Source of the DNA: Aquificaceae bacterium
GTDB taxonomy: Bacteria > Aquificota > Aquificia > Aquificales > Aquificaceae
Length of the DNA: 64,000 nucleotides
Assembly (NCBI GenBank): GCA_027079305.1
Contig: JALWVU010000075.1
Span: forward strand, 30,729-94,728
Direction: 5' to 3'
Below, one piece after another: positions 12,255 to 19,181 of this stretch. The translations under genes and the position numbers were made by a program. The notes below the pieces were generated by a model, which was given only the letters and a program-made list of their open reading frames with translations, was not told where the DNA came from and searched no databases. The number at the start of each line of letters is the position of its first letter. The first letter of the stretch is position 1.

Positions 12255-12550
12255 ACCCTGCCCTCCTCGAGCACGTTTGCAAGGAACTCCGGATCTTTTA
12301 CCTCTCCCAGATCGACTATATCCACCCTCCTGAGAATCGGGAGCTCTTCCACTCTGTCCATAATACGCAGGTAAAGTTTAGGATCCAAACCATCCCTGCA
12401 GTATACACCCACATCTATGTCCGATGTCCTTCTCAGGTCTTTCCTCACCACAGATCCGAAGAATACTATGAGGCAATCCCTTCCTCCAAGGACATCCTCT
12501 ATAGCGGAGCCTACCATACTGATATATTCCTCCGGAGTGTAGGCTTTCAA
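12188..12550 (-). CDS. Minimal nucleotidyltransferase, MntA-like antitoxin (pair A)
   Basis: The 120-residue protein carries the polymerase-beta-fold signature GSX10DXD, seen as GSVVRKDLRRTSDID near residues 32-46. A second acidic strand (RRVDIVDLG) would complete the metal site. MntA-type proteins modify a HEPN partner by transferring AMP to a tyrosine. It begins with a 4-nt overlap on the pair B HEPN stop and shares 67 nt with its own HEPN partner. Three such pairs lie within 3.6 kb, interspersed with competence genes. Confidence 0.82.
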   Translation of the reverse strand: MKAYTPEEYISMVGSAIEDVLGGRDCLIVFFGSVVRKDLRRTSDIDVGVYCRDGLDPKLYLRIMDRVEELPILRRVDIVDLGEVKDPEFLANVLEEGRVWKSSPDLLKDLREHLESLRKS

Positions 12551-12954
12551 ATTCCACTCCTGATAGCTTTTATAACTTCAGAGAATGCGTGTATATGTTC
12601 TCCCACCCTGCTAAATATCTCTTCCGCAATCTCCTCTCTGTAAGTGTGAACTGTGAGATTTTTATCCTCGAGGGTGCGGAACAACCTGCGCGTAAGATCC
12701 TCAGATATATAGCCTGTGGAGAAAAGATCCCTTATACAACCTCTTGGAGATCTGCAGATAATACCCTCCCTTTCCAGAAATGCCTTTATAGCTTTCCACA
12801 TAACTTCAAAGGTAAACTCAAAACGTTGGATGGTAGAGTCTCTGTAAAAGTTGTAATCCTCCGCTTCCTTCAGCTCTTCGGTTCTCTGAAAAGCTTCTTC
12901 CGGTCTCATGAGAGCCTTTCCAAAATCATCTAAGTATTTCTTGTATCTATCCAA
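12547..12954 (-). CDS. HEPN-domain protein, HI0074/HepT-like (pair B), motif Arg replaced by Lys
   Basis: The 135-residue protein aligns by eye with its two neighbours of the same family (IQRFEFTFEVMWKAIKAFL). Where pairs A and C have an Arg at the start of RX4HXY, this copy reads KNLTVHTY, a Lys at the catalytic Arg position. Its partner nucleotidyltransferase (12930-13222) is frameshifted. The combination suggests a pair that has lost activity, although a Lys could retain some function. The gene overlaps the partner by 25 nt and the next MNT gene by 4 nt. Confidence 0.75.
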   Translation of the reverse strand: MDRYKKYLDDFGKALMRPEEAFQRTEELKEAEDYNFYRDSTIQRFEFTFEVMWKAIKAFLEREGIICRSPRGCIRDLFSTGYISEDLTRRLFRTLEDKNLTVHTYREEIAEEIFSRVGEHIHAFSEVIKAIRSGI

Positions 12955-13222
12955 ATCCTTCCCTCTCTGAGGATCTCCCTCCTGAGATCTTCGGGAACCT
13001 TCGATAGCTCTACCACGTCTACCTTTTGGGGGAGGTCTGACTCTTCGAATGTCCCCTTAAGCTCCACCAAAAGGTCGTATAGATCTTCTTCCGAGTCCAC
13101 CGCTATATCCACATCGGAATGAGGATGGAAATCCTCTCTCGCCCTTGAACCGAAGAGGATAACTCGGACTCTGATATTTCTTCTTTGAGGAAGGTTTCCA
13201 AGAATTTCTCCAGGTCATCCAC
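12930..13222 (-). pseudogene. Frameshifted MntA-like nucleotidyltransferase (pair B)
   Basis: A GTG at 13222 opens a frame reading VDDLEKFLETFLKEEISES. That frame then runs out of phase, while the continuation VILFGSRARED with the catalytic GSX10DXD motif (ending SDVDIA) lies one frame over and reads to the stop at 12930. A single-base deletion near 13168-13172 explains the break: adding one base there restores a full MNT domain like those of pairs A and C. The downstream frame alone could start only at a GTG within the DXD motif. A sequencing error or programmed frameshifting cannot be excluded, but no slippery run is evident at the site. Confidence 0.7.
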
Positions 13223-13233
13223 AGTGTTTATAC

Positions 13234-14763
13234 TCAATTAATCTCTTCCTCCACTCTGAACTGGAGTGCCTGGGCCATATGGCTCGCTTCGATAGTATCG
13301 CTCTCCTCCAGATCCGCTACGGTCCTGGCAACCTTTAGTGTTCGGAAGTATCCTCTGCCAGAGAGCCTGAAGTGCTCTACCGCACTTTTAAGAAGCTTTT
13401 TTGCATCGGTGGATAGCATTCCCAGACAGAACTTTTCCACCTCCGAGTTGGTCATCCTACCGTTGAAGTCGGTATCAGAGTCCTTGAACCTTTCTTTCTG
13501 GATCTCGTAAGCCTTAAGAACCCTCTCTCTGATCTTTGAAGAAGTCTCTCCCTTTGCGTGCTCCACAAGGTTGTCCTCTCTAACGGGGTCTATCCACACC
13601 TTCAGGTCTATCCTGTCCTTTATCGGCTGGGAGACTTTGGAGTTGTAGGACCTTATCTGGTTCTTGGTGCAGGTGCATTCCTTGAACGGGTTTCCGAAGT
13701 TCCCGCAGGGACACGGATTCTGGGCGGTTATCAGGGTGAACCTGGCGGGGAATACGACCCTGCCCTGTGCTCTCGCTATGTTTACGTATCCGTCCTCCAT
13801 GGGCTGACGGAGGACCTCTAAGGACCTTCTTGAGAACTCGGGAAGCTCGTCCAGGAAGAGAACTCCTTTGTGGGCTAAAGATATTTCCCCTGGCATCGGC
13901 ACGGAGCCTCCCCCTATGAGGGCAACCTCCGAGGCTGTATGATGGGGAGATCTGAAGGGTCTTTCGGTCATCAATCCGTCCGTGAGGAGCCCAGCCACGC
14001 TGTATATCCTGCTCACCTCAAGCATCTCATCAAACTCGAGGGGCGGAAGGATCGTAACTATCCTCTTGGCAAGCATGGACTTACCGGATCCTGGAGCACC
14101 GATCATGGAGAGGTTGTGAGCGCCCGCCGCGGAAATCTCCAAAGCCCTTTTGGCAAGATCCTGACCCAGAACCTCCCCCATGTCTATATCCAGTTCCCTG
14201 TTACTTTTGAGTATGCTATCGTAGTCCACATCTACGGGACTCACCTTTAAACTTCCATTTAGGAACTCTACCACCTCGGTGAGATCCCCAAAGCCGTAAA
14301 TCCGCGACCCCTTGACAACTGCGCCTTCCACAGCGTTCTCGAGGGGGAGAACAAAATTTGTAAATCCCTTTTCCTTCAGGGAAATCACTATGGGGAGCAC
14401 TCCAGAGACTTTGTTCAGCTTTCCGTCGAGAGAAACCTCTCCCAAGAAAACGAACTCGCTCACCCTCTCGAAGTTTATCTGACCGCTGAGCGCGAGTATA
14501 CCTATGGTTATAGGAAGATCGTAGATAGTTCCCTGTTTTCTTACATTAGAAGGGGAAAGGTTAACCGTTATCCTTTTTTGAGGGAAGCTGAAACCGAGGT
14601 TCTTCACAGCGCTCCTGACCCTCTCCTTGGACTCCTTTATGGCGGAGTCAGGGAGGCCTACGATGGTAAAGGAAGGTATGCCCGGAGAGATGTCTACTTC
14701 TACATCTACCTCGTATCCCTCTACTCCCCAGACGCCTCCACTCTTTACCTTTACGAAGCTCAT
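13234..14763 (-). CDS. comM: ComM/YifB-family Mg-chelatase-like AAA+ ATPase
   Basis: The 509-residue protein has the ComM order. It begins with an N-terminal Lon-like S5 fold (about residues 1-170), followed by a Walker A GAPGSGKSML (about 218-227), a Walker B FLDELPEF and the SPHHT loop. A zinc-binding-like CPCGNFG...CTC segment and a C-terminal Mg-chelatase helical domain complete it. ComM is a hexameric helicase that drives branch migration during integration of incoming single-stranded DNA (established for Vibrio). Placement in one operon with comEC fits a role in natural transformation. Its ATG overlaps the HEPN stop of pair C by 4 nt, and 11 nt separate its stop from the frameshifted MNT gene. 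Confidence 0.92.
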   Translation of the reverse strand: MSFVKVKSGGVWGVEGYEVDVEVDISPGIPSFTIVGLPDSAIKESKERVRSAVKNLGFSFPQKRITVNLSPSNVRKQGTIYDLPITIGILALSGQINFERVSEFVFLGEVSLDGKLNKVSGVLPIVISLKEKGFTNFVLPLENAVEGAVVKGSRIYGFGDLTEVVEFLNGSLKVSPVDVDYDSILKSNRELDIDMGEVLGQDLAKRALEISAAGAHNLSMIGAPGSGKSMLAKRIVTILPPLEFDEMLEVSRIYSVAGLLTDGLMTERPFRSPHHTASEVALIGGGSVPMPGEISLAHKGVLFLDELPEFSRRSLEVLRQPMEDGYVNIARAQGRVVFPARFTLITAQNPCPCGNFGNPFKECTCTKNQIRSYNSKVSQPIKDRIDLKVWIDPVREDNLVEHAKGETSSKIRERVLKAYEIQKERFKDSDTDFNGRMTNSEVEKFCLGMLSTDAKKLLKSAVEHFRLSGRGYFRTLKVARTVADLEESDTIEASHMAQALQFRVEEEIN

Positions 14764-15176
14764 CCTTTGCAGGACTCTCTGATCCTCCCGATTATAGCCT
14801 CGAAAGTGGGAATTACTTTGTCCTTGACGAACACAAAAACCTCTTCCGCAAGGGAGAAATCGTATATGTGAACCACTCTGTTTCTCATCCTTACTATTCT
14901 GGGAATCTCTTCGGAATACCTTTCATCTATTAGCCCTACCGCATAGAGGGATTTAAAGCAGTCCATAGGAGAGTTGCACTCTATTCCCTTCTCCTCTAAA
15001 AGAAAGAGCCGTATGGTTTTCCAGAGGGATTCGTATGTGTATTCGAACCTCTTGGCGGACACTTCATATAGAATTTCCTTGGGAAGAGTTCCCTCCAAAT
15101 TTTCCAATTCCTTCAACTTCTGGAAGGCTCTCTCAACTTGATCCAGTTTCTTAAGTATTCTCTCCCCACATGCCAT
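14760..15176 (-). CDS. HEPN-domain protein, HI0074/HepT-like (pair C)
   Basis: The 138-residue helical protein is of the same family as pairs A and B (AKRFEYTYESLWKTIRLFL). An intact RX4HXY motif reads RNRVVHIY (about residues 97-104). It overlaps the upstream MNT gene by 64 nt and the downstream comM by 4 nt, so it is embedded between an antitoxin-like gene and a competence ATPase. The expected role is a HepT-like RNase toxin held off by its MNT partner. Confidence 0.8.
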   Translation of the reverse strand: MACGERILKKLDQVERAFQKLKELENLEGTLPKEILYEVSAKRFEYTYESLWKTIRLFLLEEKGIECNSPMDCFKSLYAVGLIDERYSEEIPRIVRMRNRVVHIYDFSLAEEVFVFVKDKVIPTFEAIIGRIRESCKG

Positions 15177-15463
15177 ATTACGGCTTCCTTTAGAGCGAAT
15201 AGTAGGAAGTCTTCGTCAAGCTCTTTCAACTCTACCAGGTCTATTTTCCTGAGTGTATCTACCTCCTCATTCAGCTTTCTTTGAAGCTCTAGGAACACCT
15301 CATCACGAATAGGCTCTGTGCAGTCTATACCCAGATCTATATCGGATCTTGAAGTAGATTTACCTCTTGCTTCGGAACCAAAGAGGACGAGCATACATCT
15401 TTCGAGGTCAAGACTCTCCTCCACGACCTTCATTATCTGCTCTTTCAAATCCTCAGAGATCAT
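15113..15463 (-). CDS. Minimal nucleotidyltransferase, MntA-like (pair C)
   Basis: This 116-residue protein has an intact GSX10DXD motif (GSEARGKSTSRSDID, about residues 29-43) and the third acidic strand KIDLVELKE. The start codon overlaps the stop of the upstream PepSY-like gene as ATGA. It pairs with the HEPN gene 14760-15176 through a 64-nt overlap. By family knowledge it would AMPylate the HEPN partner. Confidence 0.82.
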   Translation of the reverse strand: MISEDLKEQIMKVVEESLDLERCMLVLFGSEARGKSTSRSDIDLGIDCTEPIRDEVFLELQRKLNEEVDTLRKIDLVELKELDEDFLLFALKEAVIWHVGREYLRNWIKLREPSRS

Positions 15464-15717
15464 CTTCTATTCCTGTAGAACTTTACGATCTCTCCGTTCC
15501 TTGCATCCAGTATCATGTATCCCTCAGTTCCCTTAACCTTCCAGAAACACTCCCCTGTCCTTCTGGACTGGCTTATCCAAGCTTTGTAGGGAGTTCCAAC
15601 TTGGGACCGTGCTATCTCTATAGCCCTTTCTATCCCTATGGCTCCCCTGATACAGTCATAATAGCCACCTGCCGATGTTATTCCTGAGATTGCCAGAAGA
15701 AGAATAAAACTTCTCAT
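15460..15717 (-). CDS. Small secreted PepSY-like protein
   Basis: The 85-residue product starts with a short basic residue plus hydrophobic signal peptide (about residues 1-17), pointing to export. The mature part resembles a single PepSY repeat: an ERAIEIARSQVG helix, a central V-K strand and the DARNGEIVKFY terminus typical of PepSY (D-a-x-t-G-x-v). PepSY proteins often sit in the cell envelope and inhibit or sense proteases. A strong ribosome site (AAAGGAGGTGAGGG) precedes the ATG. This is the first gene of the MNT-HEPN/comM/comEC operon. The molecular role is unknown; two cysteines could form a disulfide. Confidence 0.62.
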   Translation of the reverse strand: MRSFILLLAISGITSAGGYYDCIRGAIGIERAIEIARSQVGTPYKAWISQSRRTGECFWKVKGTEGYMILDARNGEIVKFYRNRR

Positions 15718-15759
15718 CCCTCACCTCCTTTATGTAGACTACCGCTAACGCTTCAAGAT

Positions 15760-15796
15760 ATTTTAATTCACGTAAGGTGTTCAGGCAAGGGAATTT
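15760..15796 (-). promoter_or_regulatory. Promoter of the PepSY/MNT-HEPN/com operon with AAATTCCC element
   Basis: On the minus strand AAATTCCC (15789-15796) directly precedes TTGCCT (15783-15788). After a 17-nt spacer comes TAAAAT (15760-15765), leaving a leader of about 35 nt to the PepSY ATG at 15717. The eleven bases AAATTCCCTTG are identical to those at 10580-10590 and 28356-28366. Confidence 0.6.
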
Positions 15797-15823
15797 CCAA
15801 GAAGTCTGTTTATATAACCATAC

Positions 15824-16669
15824 TCAGGTTTTGGATACTTCTTGCTCGTGCCTTTTCCTCGCCTCTTCGAGCCACTCTGCAAAGAGAGCCAAGAAAATTC
15901 CCAGGAAAATTGAAGATACACCTGCTACTGCCAAGATTAACGCCTTCTTTGGCTTAGAAGGATTCCTCGGCACAGGAGGCTCATACAGAACTTCAAAAGG
16001 TTTTAGCTCCCTTATCAGATATTCCGTATACAACACTTCCTTCTCAAGATCCGCAATAATTTTATCCATCTCAACGAGCTTTGCGTAGTCCGAACCGCGT
16101 TTTTCCAGAATGGATCTGTATCTGCGGGCGTCCCTTAAGGTTTCCTTAAGCTTGCCGAGTCTTTCCTCAAGAGAGGATCTGAGGAACTCTACTTTGCTTG
16201 TTATGGTTTCGTCCGAGTTCAGGATCTCAAGAAGTTCCCTGTAAGCCTCTGGTATGGTCTCACTCTTATAAGCTTCTATTGTGATTTTTACTGGTGAAAA
16301 AAGTTCTCCAGATCCGCGTTTTATGATAGGGCTAGCGTCAACTGATTTTAAACCATCTACCTTTAAATTTGAAGCTTTCGCGTTTATCAACCGGGCAAAC
16401 TCCTCCGGTAGAAAAATAAGCTGGACTCCCTTACTGGTAGCATTACCTAAGAGGATAGTAGGATCTTTTCCTATCTTTATAATAAAAGAGCTTGTGTAAA
16501 TTGGCTTGGCAGTGAACACGTATATAAGGGAAGCAATCATAAACAGCAGAAAGGTCCCAACTACTATCTTCCACCTTTTCTTAAGCTTCAACCACAGCTC
16601 GTAGAGGTCTATCTCGTCTTCATAAAAGGGCTCCCTTTGCCTTTCGTCCATGGGAGTGTATTTTAGCAC
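15824..16669 (-). CDS. Wzz/polysaccharide co-polymerase chain-length determinant
   Basis: The 281-residue protein has the Wzz architecture. A cytoplasmic N-terminus with DEIDLYELWLKLKKRWK leads into a first membrane helix (about residues 37-53), then a periplasmic part with predicted coiled coil (about 150-225), then the proline-rich PPVPRNPSKPKKA segment before a second helix (about 245-265). Wzz proteins set O-antigen or exopolysaccharide chain length together with a Wzy polymerase. It probably serves the pathway encoded at 1-10515, from which it is separated by the competence operon. The start overlaps the end of the radical SAM gene by 7 nt. Confidence 0.85.
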   Translation of the reverse strand: MLKYTPMDERQREPFYEDEIDLYELWLKLKKRWKIVVGTFLLFMIASLIYVFTAKPIYTSSFIIKIGKDPTILLGNATSKGVQLIFLPEEFARLINAKASNLKVDGLKSVDASPIIKRGSGELFSPVKITIEAYKSETIPEAYRELLEILNSDETITSKVEFLRSSLEERLGKLKETLRDARRYRSILEKRGSDYAKLVEMDKIIADLEKEVLYTEYLIRELKPFEVLYEPPVPRNPSKPKKALILAVAGVSSIFLGIFLALFAEWLEEARKRHEQEVSKT

Positions 16670-17745
16670 CTAAAGGCTTTTCCGTAATACCTGCCCATCA
16701 GGGTTATGTATTTCAGTATCTTCCTCAAGTTTCTTATGCCTTTCAAATCCTCAGGAGTCTTCAGAGCTCCCCTCAGGCGCCTCTTTATTATTTCCTTAGC
16801 GGTTTGCTTTCCTATGCCGGGAACCCTTATCAGAAGCTCGTAATCCGCTCTGTTGATCTCAACGGGAAAGAGGTGCATGTTCCTCTCCGCCCAGGCCTCT
16901 TTTGGATCTCTGTCCTCCGGGAGCCTGCCGTTTTCGAAGGGTAACTCTTTCCACGAGAAGCGGTAGTCCCTTATGAGGAAGTCCGCCTGGTAGAGCCTGT
17001 GCTCCCTTCTCTTCGACTCGGGAGGTCTGTTCTCGAGGGGCGTCTCCTTCACGGGGAAGAAGGCGCTGTAGTAGACTCTGCTGAGCTTCAGCTTTCTGTA
17101 GAGATACTCGGAGCTCCTGAGCAGTTCCTCGTCGGTCTCGTCGCTCACTCCCACCATCACCTGGGTTATGTGGCTCTTCTTCGGATAGTTTTCAAGGATC
17201 CTGCTTACCTGGGCTATGCTGGGGATTATCTCCTTTCTAAGGCTCTTTCCCTTGGCTATCCTTTTAAGCTTCTCCTCGTTCGGGGCTTCTATGTTCATGG
17301 AAACCCTGTCCGCCAGCCTGACCGCCTCCTCGAGGGTCTGGAGGCTCACGCCGGGCATGAGCTTGAGGTGGATGTAACCTTTATAGTGGTATTTCCTCCT
17401 GAGAATTTCCGCTGTCTCTATGAGCTTCTCCATCGTGACCTCCGGGTGGACGAATATGCCCGAGGAGAGGAAGAGGCCCTGCACCTTTCCTTTTCTGTAG
17501 AGCTCCATAAATCCCCTGGCCAGGTCCTCGGGCTTTATGAAGAGCCTGGGGGTGGATTCCCTGTCCCTCCTGAAGGCGCAGTAATCGCAGTTCTTATCGC
17601 AGTATGTGGAGAGCATGACCTTGAGTATGGGCCTCTTTCCCCCGGGGGTCGAGGCCTCGTAGATGCATCCGCTCAGGTCCGGATCCCTCTCGCACTCGAA
17701 TCTGGCAAGCCTGGAGAGGAGCCTGAGCTTTTTCTGAGGATCCAT
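16663..17745 (-). CDS. Radical SAM protein with C-terminal helix-hairpin-helix (rSAM_link_UDG type)
   Basis: The 360-residue protein carries CDKNCDYC (about residues 53-60), a CX3CX2C radical-SAM cluster site. Its C-terminus has a helix-hairpin-helix with RVPGIGKQTAKEIIKRR (about 307-323). This matches the family annotated as putative DNA modification/repair radical SAM proteins, usually encoded next to a uracil-DNA glycosylase-like gene (family knowledge). No glycosylase gene is adjacent here; the partner side is a Wzz gene overlapping by 7 nt. No ribosome site is visible; a TATCTT hexamer 7 nt upstream of the ATG suggests a leaderless transcript. The substrate is unknown. Confidence 0.85.
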   Translation of the reverse strand: MDPQKKLRLLSRLARFECERDPDLSGCIYEASTPGGKRPILKVMLSTYCDKNCDYCAFRRDRESTPRLFIKPEDLARGFMELYRKGKVQGLFLSSGIFVHPEVTMEKLIETAEILRRKYHYKGYIHLKLMPGVSLQTLEEAVRLADRVSMNIEAPNEEKLKRIAKGKSLRKEIIPSIAQVSRILENYPKKSHITQVMVGVSDETDEELLRSSEYLYRKLKLSRVYYSAFFPVKETPLENRPPESKRREHRLYQADFLIRDYRFSWKELPFENGRLPEDRDPKEAWAERNMHLFPVEINRADYELLIRVPGIGKQTAKEIIKRRLRGALKTPEDLKGIRNLRKILKYITLMGRYYGKAFRC

Positions 17746-17752
17746 GCCTAAA

Positions 17753-17758
17753 AAGATA
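17753..17758 (-). promoter_or_regulatory. -10-like box close to the radical SAM start (leaderless candidate)
   Basis: TATCTT on the minus strand lies 7 nt before the ATG at 17745, with TTGATG (17775-17780) 16 nt further up as a possible -35. No Shine-Dalgarno fits between. The arrangement recurs at other genes in the window. Confidence 0.4.
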
Positions 17759-17831
17759 GCCTCTTGACACAGGTCATCAACTCGCCAGCCGGGAGAAATA
17801 AGCTTTAACGAGATCTCTACGGAGGTATGGT

Positions 17832-18059
17832 ATGGAGAATCTGCAGGAGCTTGCGGTGAACTTTGGAAGGTTCGTCGCCGAAAGGGACGAGATTCAGATA
17901 GAGGACATAACCGAGGAGACGGTTGAGGAGGTGGTTCGGGAGTTTATAAGGCAGGTTCTGAAGGGGAGGGAGCTCAGCGAGGAGGAGCTCGCCCTGGTTC
18001 ATGTGGCGGTCGAGGAGGGGCTTTTCGACGGTGCCACGGTGAACGAGATGGAGGGCTAA
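17832..18059 (+). CDS. Small acidic protein of unknown function
   Basis: A 75-residue frame starts at an ATG preceded by CGGAGGTATGGT, a good ribosome site. The protein is very acidic and mostly helical, with repeated E-E pairs (EDITEETVEEVVREFI) and a C-terminal segment ALVHVAVEEGLFDGA. I do not recognise a family. It is 16 nt upstream of pheA on the same strand and may share its transcript. The ribosome site, uniform codon use and lack of competing frames support a real gene. Confidence 0.6.
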   Translation: MENLQELAVNFGRFVAERDEIQIEDITEETVEEVVREFIRQVLKGRELSEEELALVHVAVEEGLFDGATVNEMEG

Positions 18060-18061
18060 GT

Positions 18062-18067
18062 TAAAAT
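18062..18067 (+). promoter_or_regulatory. -10-like box before pheA
   Basis: TAAAAT lies 8 nt upstream of the pheA GTG start and no ribosome site is present in between. It starts right after the stop of the 75-residue gene. No convincing -35 is visible, so this is a weak leaderless-promoter candidate. Confidence 0.28.
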
Positions 18068-18075
18068 TTAACTCT

Positions 18076-19164
18076 GTGGAGGAGCTGAAGAGACTCAGGG
18101 AAAGGATAGACCAGATAGACGAGGAGATCCTGAGGCTTCTGAGTGAGAGGGCGAGGCTCGCCAAGGAGATAGGGGAGATAAAGAAGAAAAGAAACCTGGA
18201 GATACACGTCCCGGAGAGGGAGAGGGCGATATTTGAAAAGCTCCTCAGACTGAATAAGGAGAAGTTCGGAGAGGTTTTCCCCTCCGAGGCCCTCGTTCAC
18301 ATCTACAGGGAGATAATCTCCGCCTGTCTCTCCTTAGAAAAGCCCCTGAGGATAGCCTACCTGGGGCCCAAGGCCACCTTCACCCACCAGGCTGCCCTGG
18401 AATACTTCGGCTTCTCCGCCCACTACGTCCCCTGCGCGACCATAAGGGACGTCTTCGTGGAGGTGGAGTCGGACAGGGCGGACTACGGGGTGGTTCCCGT
18501 GGAGAACACCATAGAGGGTGTGGTCAACTACACCTTAGACATGTTCCTCGAGAGCGAGCTCAAGATCTCCGGAGAGGTGGTGATCCCCATAAACCTGCAC
18601 CTGCTCTCGAACGCGGAGGACCTCTCGGAGGTGAAGAGGGTCTACTCCCACAAGATGGCCCTGGGGCAGTGCAGGAGCTGGCTGGAGAAGAACCTCCCCA
18701 AGGCCCAGCTGATAGAGACGGAGAGCACCGCAAAGGCCTGCGAGATAGCATTGGAGGAGGAAGGAGCGGGGGCGATTGCGAGCGAGGTGGCCAGCTACAC
18801 CTATCACCTTAACATCCTCACCCAGAACATACAGGAGAGCACCGACAACTTCACCAGGTTCCTGATAGTTTCCAAGAGGGAGATGAAGCCCACGGGCAAA
18901 GACAAGACAAGCCTCATCTTTGCGGTCAGGGACGAGCCGGGAGCCCTATACAAAGCCCTCGAGGCCTTCTACCTTAGAGGTGTAAACCTTACCAAGATAG
19001 AGTCGAGACCTTCGAGGAAGAAGGCCTGGGACTATGTCTTCTTTGTAGATCTGGAGGGGCACAAGGACGAAGAGAATATAAGGGGAGTCTTAGAGGAGCT
19101 TAAAAACAGAACCCAGATGGTAAAGATCTTGGGTTCTTATCCGAGGGCACTTTTGAGGGAGTAG
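18076..19164 (+). CDS. pheA: Chorismate mutase / prephenate dehydratase (P-protein)
   Basis: The 362-residue bifunctional enzyme converts chorismate to prephenate and then phenylpyruvate for phenylalanine synthesis. The AroQ chorismate mutase helix bundle covers about residues 1-85 (LRERIDQIDEEIL at the start). The dehydratase domain follows from AYLGPKATFTHQAA (about 94) to the NFTRF motif (about 256-260). A C-terminal ACT domain (about 275-355) has ESRPSRKKAWDYVFFVD, the phenylalanine-sensing ESRP region. The GTG at 18076 places the mutase start at the normal position. Feedback inhibition by phenylalanine through the ACT domain is expected. Confidence 0.95.
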   Translation: MEELKRLRERIDQIDEEILRLLSERARLAKEIGEIKKKRNLEIHVPERERAIFEKLLRLNKEKFGEVFPSEALVHIYREIISACLSLEKPLRIAYLGPKATFTHQAALEYFGFSAHYVPCATIRDVFVEVESDRADYGVVPVENTIEGVVNYTLDMFLESELKISGEVVIPINLHLLSNAEDLSEVKRVYSHKMALGQCRSWLEKNLPKAQLIETESTAKACEIALEEEGAGAIASEVASYTYHLNILTQNIQESTDNFTRFLIVSKREMKPTGKDKTSLIFAVRDEPGALYKALEAFYLRGVNLTKIESRPSRKKAWDYVFFVDLEGHKDEENIRGVLEELKNRTQMVKILGSYPRALLRE

Positions 19165-19166
19165 GT

Positions 19167-19172
19167 TAAAAT
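19167..19172 (+). promoter_or_regulatory. -10-like box before purL (leaderless candidate)
   Basis: TAAAAT ends 9 nt before the purL ATG (19182). The intervening AGAGCTTCC has no Shine-Dalgarno. It lies 2 nt after the pheA stop. Confidence 0.38.
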
Positions 19173-19181
19173 AGAGCTTCC

